From assembly GCA_030018505.1 (NCBI GenBank), contig JASEHO010000007.1, positions 1 to 26,960 on the forward strand: DNA of 26,960 bases, given 5' to 3'. The notes under the pieces are model-generated. The model had not been told where the DNA came from, made no database searches, and saw only the letters and a list, made by a program, of their open reading frames with translations. Positions 21,213 through 26,960 of this stretch are shown here, one piece after another. The stretch is from a bacterium. GTDB taxonomy: Bacteria; UBA9089; UBA9088; JAGUXG01. Both the position numbers and the translations under genes were made by a program. Each line of letters begins with the position of its first letter. Within the stretch, counting starts at the first letter, position 1.

Positions 21213-22544
21213 ATGAAAAGGATTCACTTTGTTGGAATTGGTGGGATTGGAATGAGTGGCATAGCTCGTGTGATGCTCAACTTAGGCTTCTCTGTGAGTG
21301 GCTCGGACAAGGCTATCTCTCCTATCACCAAGGATTTGGAAAGATTGGGTGTTGTTTTTTACAAAGGTCACTCTGCAAAAAATCTTAATTCTGCGGATAC
21401 AGTCATCCTCTCCTCTGCTATTTTCTCCGACAACCCTGAGGTATTAGAGGCAAAAAGAAGGGGAATTTCTATATTAGCCAGGGCAGACCTTCTGGCCCAG
21501 ATTATGGAGATGAGGGAGGGAATAGCTGTAACAGGTGCACATGGAAAGACAACAACCACAGCCTTGATCTCTGCAATATTGGAGGAAGCAGGGCTTTCTC
21601 CAACATGGATAAACGGTGGAGTCATAAGGAAGGATGGAACAAATGCTAAACTTGGTAGTGGAAAATATATCGTAGCTGAGGCTGATGAGAGCGATGGCTC
21701 ATTTTTGAAGCTTTCAGCAAAGATTGTTGTGGTTACCAATATTGACTACGAACATATGGAGTATTTCAAAGATATTTCAACAATGAAGAAGCTATATCTT
21801 CAGTTTATAAATAAGGCTGAACTGGCTATTCTCTGCTCTGACAGCCCTACATTAAAAGAGATTATTCCAGAGATAAAGACAAGATACAGGTTGTATGGAG
21901 AAGGTGGCCTTTCTGCCAGGAATATCCAAATCTCAGAAGATTCAACAGGGTTTTCCGTAATAAGAGATGAAGACTTCCTTTCAAGGATTCAGCTTGGCCA
22001 GATTGGCAGACACAATGTTCAAAACGCATTGGCAGCTATCTCTGTTGGATTGGAGCTTGGGATTGACCTTGAGATTATCAAGAAAGCCTTAGCCAATTTT
22101 AAGGGTATTGAAAGAAGGCTACATATCCAGGGAGAGAAAAACGATATAATGGTTGTTGAAGACTATGGACATCACCCCACAGAGATAAAGGTAACCTTGC
22201 AGGCAGCAAAAGAAGCCTGGAAAAGAAGGTTGATTGTCATCTTTCAGCCTCACAGATACACCCGAACAAGAGACCTAATGGAAGAGTTTGCCACATCCTT
22301 TTCTGATGCAGATATACTTATTTTGACTCCAATCTATCCTGCCTCAGAGCCTCTTATCCCCAATGTTTCATCACAAAAGTTAGCTGAGGCTATTAGACCT
22401 TATCATAAAAATATCTATCTGGCGAGCCAAAAAGAGGAGGCTGTATCTATAGTAAAGGATAAGGCAATACCTGGTGATGCTATCCTCCTTCTTGGGGCTG
22501 GCGATATAAACAGATTAGCAGAGCAGATATTAGGTGTATTGTAA
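21213..22544 (+). CDS. murC: UDP-N-acetylmuramate--L-alanine ligase
   Basis: It adds L-alanine to UDP-MurNAc with ATP, the first amino acid step of the peptidoglycan stem peptide. The 443-residue Mur ligase has the N-terminal UDP-binding HFVGIGGIGMSG (5-16), the ATP-binding GAHGKTTTT (108-116), EADESDGSFL, TNIDYEHMEY, the RHNVQNALAA central motif, and DYGHHPTEI. An in-frame TTG at 21195 would add six residues; the ATG at 21213 fits the family N-terminus. It stands outside a dcw cluster: no other mur, mra or fts gene is in the window. Confidence 0.96.
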   Translation: MKRIHFVGIGGIGMSGIARVMLNLGFSVSGSDKAISPITKDLERLGVVFYKGHSAKNLNSADTVILSSAIFSDNPEVLEAKRRGISILARADLLAQIMEMREGIAVTGAHGKTTTTALISAILEEAGLSPTWINGGVIRKDGTNAKLGSGKYIVAEADESDGSFLKLSAKIVVVTNIDYEHMEYFKDISTMKKLYLQFINKAELAILCSDSPTLKEIIPEIKTRYRLYGEGGLSARNIQISEDSTGFSVIRDEDFLSRIQLGQIGRHNVQNALAAISVGLELGIDLEIIKKALANFKGIERRLHIQGEKNDIMVVEDYGHHPTEIKVTLQAAKEAWKRRLIVIFQPHRYTRTRDLMEEFATSFSDADILILTPIYPASEPLIPNVSSQKLAEAIRPYHKNIYLASQKEEAVSIVKDKAIPGDAILLLGAGDINRLAEQILGVL

Positions 22545-22963
22545 TATGAGGAAGATTGGCAATTGAAGTGTAGCCCTGGTTAAAAGATGAGAGAAGATAA
22601 GGAGAAAAGGTTAAGGTTAGGAAGCCGGTAGGAAAGTTAGGTTAAGAAGTTGGTGAAACCAGTTCATCTATTTCCTTGGACAAGTTGCCAGGTAAGGAGA
22701 GACAAGACCAGTTTCCTAACCCTTTTCCTCTTCATTACACCCCCCCCCTGAACGGTTACAAAAATTGCAAAAAAATTCCATTACCAAATAGACATCTTCT
22801 AAAAAGCCCGCTATTTCTACTCTCAAATTACTTTCCAATCATTATTTCTGAATTGCAGGCAGAATGATTAATTTTAGCAACATTATTGTTTTTGTGGCTA
22901 TCAATAATTCAATTAAATTTTGCAGTTTTGTTAAAATGTTCAATTTCATTTTGCCAATAACCA
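22545..22963. repeat. non-coding gap with an inverted repeat and an island-edge direct repeat
   Basis: AAAAGGTTAAGGTTAGGAAGCC (22605-22626, shown in two parts here: AAAAGGTTAAG + GTTAGGAAGCC) recurs with one change at 26939-26960. About 85 bp later, TTTCCTAACCCTTTTCC is a partial inverted copy. A run of nine C follows (22740-22748), then CCTGAACGG, whose CCTGAACG also occurs in complement near 26910. The rest is AT-rich with no supported ORF; the short open frames here lack ribosome sites and protein-like composition. Confidence 0.6.
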
Positions 22964-23428
22964 TTAGGAGTGCAGATTTGGATTGTCAGTCAATAAACCC
23001 TCTTCTTTCGCTGCTTCGATTAAATTATCATCTGCGGAAAGAAAAATTAGGGGAGATAGGTTTTTCTTGATCATCGCTTCATTGATCACAGATGCCGTTG
23101 CTAATTGAATGGCATCATATCCTCGAAGCGGTCTGGTGCAGGTTAAATCAATAGCTGATTTGATGATTCTGTCGTCTATCTCAATGATCTGATATTGATC
23201 CTCGCAATCCTTAAAAAATATACCGAGCACCTCATCTCTTTCGAATTCGGAAATCATCCCTTCACGATTCTTTCGGCTAAAGGCAGCCGCGACCTCAACC
23301 ATCCCAATTTGGGCAATATTTATCAAGTTCTCCTTTGAGGGATCGGCTATTAACTTTACCCATTTGCTCCCTATCTCCTCTACATACCGCTTTACAACAG
23401 CACTTGAGTCAAGGTAGTAAATATTCAT
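22964..23428 (-). CDS. PIN-domain toxin (VapC-like RNase)
   Basis: The 154-residue PIN protein has its acidic metal-binding residues in place: Asp7 in YYLDSSAVVKRY, Glu45 in GMVEVAAAF, Asp105 in RGYDAIQLA, and Asp133/Asp134 in FLSADDNLIEAA. VapC-type toxins cleave RNA, often tRNA or rRNA. The start codon directly follows the stop of the upstream antitoxin-like gene (TAA then ATG), so the two are co-translated. The sequence is intact and the four acidic positions are present, so it is probably active. The cellular target cannot be inferred. Confidence 0.9.
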   Translation of the reverse strand: MNIYYLDSSAVVKRYVEEIGSKWVKLIADPSKENLINIAQIGMVEVAAAFSRKNREGMISEFERDEVLGIFFKDCEDQYQIIEIDDRIIKSAIDLTCTRPLRGYDAIQLATASVINEAMIKKNLSPLIFLSADDNLIEAAKEEGLLTDNPNLHS

Positions 23429-23755
23429 TTACAACCTTCCTCTATCTTCAATAATGATCTCAGAGAGAGATTTGCCCTTTATCTTCGAAGAAAGAGATTT
23501 ATATAAGGTGTCTCTATTCACCTTCTCTCCCTTTTTGACCAGATCATTATATCCTTCTCCCAATTTCCTGATCAGTCCTGTTTCCTGCAAGGCAGAGATC
23601 GCCTTCTCTTTTTCAGAAAGTTTGGCTGATTCTTGAGCCAATCCTGCTTGAAGGCTGTTGATAATCATCTGATTCAAAGTCAGACTTGTCACTCTGGCTT
23701 TCTGACGAAGCCTATGATGCAAACCCTCTGGCAGTCGAACCGTCAACTTACTCAT
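23429..23755 (-). CDS. ribbon-helix-helix antitoxin paired with the PIN toxin
   Basis: The frame is open up to 23779. The ATG at 23755 is preferred because AAAGGAGGT lies 8 bases upstream and the RHH domain starts right after it (KLTVRLPEGLHHRLRQKARV ... SLTLNQMIINSLQAGL). From there the protein is 108 residues. The N-terminal RHH domain should bind the operon's own promoter as a dimer. The C-terminal part (EKEKAISALQETGLIRKLG ... SEIIIEDRGRL) would neutralise the toxin. Gene order antitoxin then toxin and direct abutment are standard for vapBC-type modules. Confidence 0.85.
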   Translation of the reverse strand: MSKLTVRLPEGLHHRLRQKARVTSLTLNQMIINSLQAGLAQESAKLSEKEKAISALQETGLIRKLGEGYNDLVKKGEKVNRDTLYKSLSSKIKGKSLSEIIIEDRGRL

Positions 23756-23770
23756 TCCTCCACCTCCTTT

Positions 23771-23822
23771 AGCCACCATAGCGGCTTACCATAAATATAC
23801 CTTACCTATCCCAAAATGTCAA
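23771..23822 (-). promoter_or_regulatory. toxin-antitoxin promoter and possible operator
   Basis: On the minus strand TTGACA (23822-23817), a 17-bp spacer and TATATT (23799-23794) form a good promoter, with a start near 23787. An imperfect palindrome, AGCCGCTATGGTGGCT (23786-23771, 12 of 16), covers the start region and is a plausible RHH operator. Unlike the leaderless genes, this mRNA would have a leader of about 30 nt with a strong SD. Confidence 0.65.
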
Positions 23823-23832
23823 TAAAGAAAAT

Positions 23833-24014
23833 AAGTATTATGTCTCCAGATTTATCCCCAGATTCCACCAGATTCCATACTATGGGATGGAAGGAATGGC
23901 AATGGACAAAAGCTATCGTCTGGAATATACTGTTGTCAATTGAAGGGGAATTTAAGGATATGAGGGTGATGGTTGTGAAATGGGTAGAGAAAAATTAAGT
24001 ATTATGTTCCCAGA
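23833..24014 (+). repeat. 18-bp direct repeat flanking a 146-bp non-coding stretch
   Basis: AAGTATTATGTCTCCAGA (23833-23850) and AAGTATTATGTTCCCAGA (23997-24014) differ at two positions. Similar sequence continues for a few bases past each. Between them a 60-codon frame (23816-23998) is open but has no ribosome site and partly translates the repeat itself, so I do not call a gene. The 23780-24100 gap otherwise holds only the toxin-antitoxin promoter. Confidence 0.55.
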
Positions 24015-24100
24015 ATTCCGAAGAGAAATATCCGCATGGGAAAAAGTATTGTTCCGAGCAAGAAGAATATTGATCCCCTTGGACTTGAAGGAGGTGTGAG

Positions 24101-24196
24101 ATGAAGTATTTGGTTGAAAGGTTGTTTCAGTATTTTGGAAACTGGCTTATAATCACGGATGAAATGTATGAAAAATTCCGTGATAAAGCACTGTAG
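24101..24196 (+). CDS. small protein of 31 residues, unknown function
   Basis: ATG 24101 follows a near-perfect AAGGAGGTG site with ideal spacing, much better than that of the larger gene after it. The product begins MKYLVERLFQYFGNW, an amphipathic/aromatic helix, and ends FRDKAL. The stop at 24194-24196 lies two bases before the GTG (24199) of the next frame, so it could couple translation into that gene, act as a leader peptide, or be the N-terminus of the next protein separated by a frameshift. I do not recognise it. Confidence 0.5.
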   Translation: MKYLVERLFQYFGNWLIITDEMYEKFRDKAL

Positions 24197-24198
24197 CA

Positions 24199-25092
24199 GT
24201 GCCTTTTGTGGCTTCCGAGCATAGACATGTCGCGGAAATAACAGGGTTCAATATTATGGGCAGCAGAATTAATAATCTGCCTGATGTAGCAAAGACTTGG
24301 GCCAATTTCGTAGCCACATTACTGCTTTATGAGTCCATATTCTTTTTGATTATGGGCACAGCGCAATTTAGCCGAAATTTCTGGGCAATCCCAGCCATTT
24401 ACCTGTCCCTTATTGCGCTTTTTTTAATGGGGCCGGTATGGGGCATGTCAGCGCTGTTTGCTAAAAAACTTATTCGGCTTTACGCAATAGCAGTGTTGGT
24501 ATTAGGTCTTGGCTCTCTGATTTCCGGGGCTACATGGGATAAAGTTGTCGGCTTTGACCCCTACTTCGTTTTTCGCGTCTCCCCAGTGGATGACGCAATT
24601 TGTGCCCTTGAACAGCTTGAAACAAATCAAGCTGAAAAATCTGTTGAAAAACAGATCAAGACCATAACGAAAAAGATGAAGAATGGGGGAAGGGTGACCA
24701 CGGAGGAAAGGGAGTTCCTGCAATCCCAAAAGGAGGAAAGGGATAAAAGGAGGATTCCCGCGAGGATTAGTGGTATGTCCGGAAAAATCTTTTCTTCCCC
24801 TGTCAACGCTTCCGTCACTAAACCTCGTGACACCCAGTGGATGAGGTGGAGGGTGACAAAAAACCCAACTCAAGTAATCCGAGTCTATGATGGCGACATA
24901 TTTCAATATAAGTCGCCGAAAGGATTCTGGGTTACAGATGAGTATAAGAACAGCTATTACCATAATCCGTCTAAGCTGGATGAAGTAAGAGAATTCTCAT
25001 TTTATGACGCACTTCCAGAAGGAGAAATAATCTCTATTTATGGAAATGAGTCGTCATTTGAGTTGCTGTTTAGAATTGTCAGGGATGATTAG
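24199..25092 (+). CDS. membrane protein of unknown function
   Basis: I do not recognise the family. The frame begins at GTG 24199, with ATG 24256 (MGSRINNLPDVAKTW) as an equally plausible start; neither has a Shine-Dalgarno. Three hydrophobic helices lie at about 35-55, 62-84 and 93-110, followed by a charged helical region around 140-185 rich in Lys, Glu and Arg, and then a soluble beta-like C-terminal part with Tyr- and Trp-rich segments (MRWRVTKNP, KGFWVTDEYKN). It is followed by a strong terminator. Its position after the small ORF suggests coupling. It belongs to the accessory stretch with the TPR and pilin-like genes. Confidence 0.65.
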   Translation: MPFVASEHRHVAEITGFNIMGSRINNLPDVAKTWANFVATLLLYESIFFLIMGTAQFSRNFWAIPAIYLSLIALFLMGPVWGMSALFAKKLIRLYAIAVLVLGLGSLISGATWDKVVGFDPYFVFRVSPVDDAICALEQLETNQAEKSVEKQIKTITKKMKNGGRVTTEEREFLQSQKEERDKRRIPARISGMSGKIFSSPVNASVTKPRDTQWMRWRVTKNPTQVIRVYDGDIFQYKSPKGFWVTDEYKNSYYHNPSKLDEVREFSFYDALPEGEIISIYGNESSFELLFRIVRDD

Positions 25093-25100
25093 ATATGGTA

Positions 25101-25130
25101 AGGGGAGAAACATATTAAGTTTTCTCCCCT
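25101..25130 (+). terminator. hairpin terminator after the unknown membrane protein gene
   Basis: AGGGGAGAAA and TTTCTCCCCT form a perfect 10-bp stem with a 10-nt loop, starting 8 bp after the stop at 25092. CCAAATTTTTATTGCTTTTT follows, so the U-rich tract begins 5 bases late but is present. It may act in both directions. Confidence 0.75.
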
Positions 25131-25225
25131 CCAAATTTTTATTGCTTTTTATTAAAATATATGTTATGTTTTAATTAAATTATTCAAGATAATATATATT
25201 TTAGTAAAAATTGATCTTTCAATTA

Positions 25226-25244
25226 TGCTCATAAAACATGAGCA
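25226..25244 (+). promoter_or_regulatory. perfect 7-bp inverted repeat in the leader of the TPR gene
   Basis: TGCTCAT, a 5-nt AAAAC loop and ATGAGCA lie 6 bp before the AAAAAGGAGG ribosome site (25251-25260) of the gene at 25270. It could be a dyad operator or an mRNA hairpin next to the ribosome site. The region 25131-25225 is extremely AT-rich, and I can assign no single promoter in it. Confidence 0.4.
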
Positions 25245-25269
25245 AATATAAAAAAGGAGGTATTTAAAG

Positions 25270-26322
25270 ATGAAGAGAATGATGTTTTTAATAGGAATGG
25301 TAATACTGACAGTATTGCCAATGGTTGTATGGGGAGGAACGCTCGGGGATGCCCAAAAGCTTTATAATGATGGCAGATATTCTTTGGCGATTTCAGTGCT
25401 TGACGATTTGCTTAAGAATAATGCCCAAAATGCCGATGCCGCCTATTGGCTTAAGGGTAAATGCTATTTAGCTGAAAGAGATTATTATGCCGCTGTGGAT
25501 TATCTTAAGCAGGCCGTAATTCGCAACCCCTCAAAGTATGCGGACAAAATTTCTGACGAGTTGGAACAGACGGCAACCAACATTTTGAGGTATGATGGGA
25601 GGAACGCAAAGTTGCTATTTGACAAAGCAATTGAATTTGCGGCTCCCAATCAAAAGAATTCCTTGGCAAAAAAGATTGCTGACAACTATGTTCGCGAGGG
25701 AAATGGCTATCTTGAAGCAGGGTACCTTGATCAAGCCGATGGATTTTATGACAAGGCATTAGAATTTGATTTTACCGCAAGAGCCAGTTTTTTTTACAAA
25801 ATAATGGATTGCGGTGACATTGCCACAGATACTGTCTGCGCTAAATATTACGCTCTTGGAGCAAAATATAGCATGGAAGAGTATAATCATTTAGATGACG
25901 AAGAGTATTTTAGCCTCGGCACAAACACTGGCACAAGCTCAAAGGCGTTTAACAGAGGGGAAAAGGCAGGCCTTAGACTCAAAGAGATTGCTCATAGGAT
26001 TGAGCAAAAGGACATATTTGACCCCAAGGTTAAAGAATACAGGCAAGTTGGCGGGATGTTTATTTGTTTGCCAATAGAATTAGAATTTAATCGCGGCGAC
26101 AATCCTCTACTATGCCTGAAAAAGGGTGAAATAACTCCATGGATTGGCTGTAACGGCGTTGGCACAACAGAGTTTCGCTCAAATAATTCCCAATATGAGA
26201 TTTACCATAACAATGGGGAAATCACAAGAATATGGGCAGGAGAAACTGATATGCCTAATTTCTTAAAGATGTATAAAATTAAGGCTATAGAAGATACTAA
26301 AGTCAAGTTAATCTTTGAGTAA
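25270..26322 (+). CDS. exported TPR-repeat protein of unknown function
   Basis: A signal peptide covers residues 1 to about 22 (KRMMFLIGMVILTVLPMVVWG, cleavage before GTLGDAQK). TPR-like repeats follow: DAQKLYNDGRYSLAISVLDD, AYWLKGKCYLAERDYYAAVD, YLEAGYLDQADGFYDKALEF. From about residue 240 to the end (350) is a different domain with GGMFICLPIELEFN and TPWIGCNGVGTTEFRSNN, which looks beta-rich. I do not recognise this part. ATG 25270 has a strong AAAGGAGGT site. It is monocistronic, ended by a clear terminator. It is likely a periplasmic or surface scaffold; the partner is unknown. Confidence 0.75.
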   Translation: MKRMMFLIGMVILTVLPMVVWGGTLGDAQKLYNDGRYSLAISVLDDLLKNNAQNADAAYWLKGKCYLAERDYYAAVDYLKQAVIRNPSKYADKISDELEQTATNILRYDGRNAKLLFDKAIEFAAPNQKNSLAKKIADNYVREGNGYLEAGYLDQADGFYDKALEFDFTARASFFYKIMDCGDIATDTVCAKYYALGAKYSMEEYNHLDDEEYFSLGTNTGTSSKAFNRGEKAGLRLKEIAHRIEQKDIFDPKVKEYRQVGGMFICLPIELEFNRGDNPLLCLKKGEITPWIGCNGVGTTEFRSNNSQYEIYHNNGEITRIWAGETDMPNFLKMYKIKAIEDTKVKLIFE

Positions 26323-26351
26323 CAGGCACGAAAGATTCGGGATAGATACGG

Positions 26352-26387
26352 AGAGGAAGACAAGAGCTTCCTCTTTTTTTATTTTTT
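26352..26387 (+). terminator. Rho-independent terminator of the TPR gene
   Basis: AGAGGAAG (26352-26359) and CTTCCTCT (26367-26374) form a perfect 8-bp stem with a 7-nt loop, followed directly by a T-rich run to 26387. This is the clearest intrinsic terminator in the window. Confidence 0.9.
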
Positions 26388-26434
26388 AAAATATGCTTTA
26401 ATATAAGGAGTGAATACAATTAACAAATTTTTAT

Positions 26435-26803
26435 ATGAAAAAGTATTTAATTTTTATTTTACTGGTTATTTTGATTTTTAGTGTCTTGGGAAATGTTTGT
26501 TTTGCTGTTAAACAAGGAGAGGATTTTCCAAAAGATGCTAAAACAAAGGATTGTAAAGGCACTGTTTGCCTTACCGATCCTCTTAAAGGCGCGACACCGC
26601 AGACTTTGATAGGCAAGATTATTAATGCTGTTTTAGGGATTGTTGGATCTATTGCCTTGCTGATGTTTATCGCAGGAGGGTTTACTTGGATGACAGCAAT
26701 GGGAAATAAAGAAAAGATTCAGAAAGGGCAGGATACTTTAGTCTGGGCAACCATTGGGCTGATTATCATATTCTCCGCCTATGCCCTTGTTAACATGGGA
26801 TAG
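26435..26803 (+). CDS. VirB2/TrbC-like pilin-type small membrane protein
   Basis: The 122-residue protein has a signal peptide (KKYLIFILLVILIFSVLGNVC with cleavage near FA-VKQ), a short polar region, then two hydrophobic helices at about 59-84 (IINAVLGIVGSIALLMFIAGG) and 101-120, joined by TWMTAMGNKEKIQKGQD. This is the VirB2/TrbC major-pilin plan. The exact pattern GGFTWMTAMGNKEK-x-x-KG-x-D ... WATIGLIIIFSAYALVN is one I associate with small pilin-like proteins of Patescibacteria (CPR). No VirB4, VirD4 or other secretion gene is near. The ribosome site is unclear: AAGGAGTG lies about 23 bases upstream, too far. Transfer from another lineage is possible. Confidence 0.75.
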   Translation: MKKYLIFILLVILIFSVLGNVCFAVKQGEDFPKDAKTKDCKGTVCLTDPLKGATPQTLIGKIINAVLGIVGSIALLMFIAGGFTWMTAMGNKEKIQKGQDTLVWATIGLIIIFSAYALVNMG

Positions 26804-26960
26804 GGAAGATTCATTGGCTCATTATGGATAGGGGTTACCTTGATGAAGAATGGATAGGTAAACTAAAGACAAGATCAACGCCTTTATCCCTGTTCGTTCG
26901 TAAGCGTTCAGGTGTCCAAAAAGGAAGTCTCAGAGGATAAAAGGTTATGGTTAGGAAGCC
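26804..26960. repeat. non-coding tail ending in the second copy of the island-edge repeat
   Basis: No ORF is visible. AAAAGGTTATGG + TTAGGAAGCC (26939-26960) repeats 22605-22626 with one difference and runs into the window end, so the repeat may be longer. AGGTAAAC at 26863-26870 and CGTTCAGG at 26906-26913 are complements of motifs in the gaps near 21053 and 22747. Confidence 0.6.

Noticed and set aside
22676..23070. Two short plus-strand ORFs (22676-22867 and 22864-23070)
   Set aside because: No ribosome site and low-complexity products. The second overlaps the 3' end of the PIN toxin gene on the other strand, and the first covers a repeat and a poly-C run.
23816..23998. 60-codon plus-strand ORF between the toxin-antitoxin pair and the small ORF
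   Set aside because: No Shine-Dalgarno. It starts inside the antitoxin promoter, and its N-terminal part translates one copy of the 18-bp direct repeat.
24502..24963. 153-codon minus-strand ORF opposite the unknown membrane protein
   Set aside because: Proline-, His- and Cys-rich shadow with no ribosome site. The plus-strand frame is longer and has coherent membrane helices.

Overview
The window comes from a low-GC bacterium with Shine-Dalgarno signals of the AGGAGG type and promoters of the TTGACA / TATAAT type. Peptidoglycan synthesis (murC), type IV pilus retraction, a siroheme-based (Ahb-type) heme route, and many short dispersed repeats point to an uncultured, probably anaerobic bacterium of a poorly sampled phylum. 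I cannot name the lineage from sequence alone. No rRNA or CRISPR array is visible. One tRNA is present.

Layout. Positions 1-760 hold a broken tyrosine-recombinase remnant, a tRNA with anticodon CAT (best read as tRNA-Ile2) and a palindromic repeat element. Next come ilvC (minus strand) and a second inverted-repeat element. Positions 2147-10155 form a surface-glycan operon: gmd and fcl (GDP-L-fucose), a methyltransferase-glycosyltransferase fusion, two more methyltransferases, a polyprenyl-phosphate-type GT2 enzyme and a YfhO-type membrane protein. Facing it is a minus-strand run of a pilU-like ATPase gene, rplU, a LysM/coiled-coil protein and a NeuD/PglD-type acyltransferase. Then come a DUF3782-like PD-(D/E)XK protein, thrC, and the operon rpsL-rplT-rpsG-fabG-psiE-panC-nirJ2/ahbD, followed by ahbA, ahbB and murC. 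Positions 22600-26960 look like an accessory island: a PIN/ribbon-helix-helix toxin-antitoxin pair, a small ORF, an unknown membrane protein, a secreted TPR protein and a VirB2/TrbC-like pilin. A near-identical 22-bp direct repeat bounds this stretch.

Most notable points. (1) At least five genes (gmd, pilU, the DUF3782-like gene, thrC, rpsL) have a good promoter whose -10 box ends only 6-8 nt before the start codon and have no Shine-Dalgarno, which predicts leaderless mRNAs; other genes have strong SDs. (2) rplT (L20) sits between rpsL and rpsG, an unusual ribosomal gene order. (3) nirJ2/ahbD carries an in-frame insertion of about 40 codons that begins with a 7-bp satellite also found upstream of rplU. 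(4) A four-helix-bundle gene, enclosed by 17-bp perfect inverted repeats and with a 50-bp tandem duplication at its start, sits inside the heme gene run like a mobile cassette. (5) A CsbB-like GT2 plus YfhO pair in the glycan operon suggests extracytoplasmic glycosylation.
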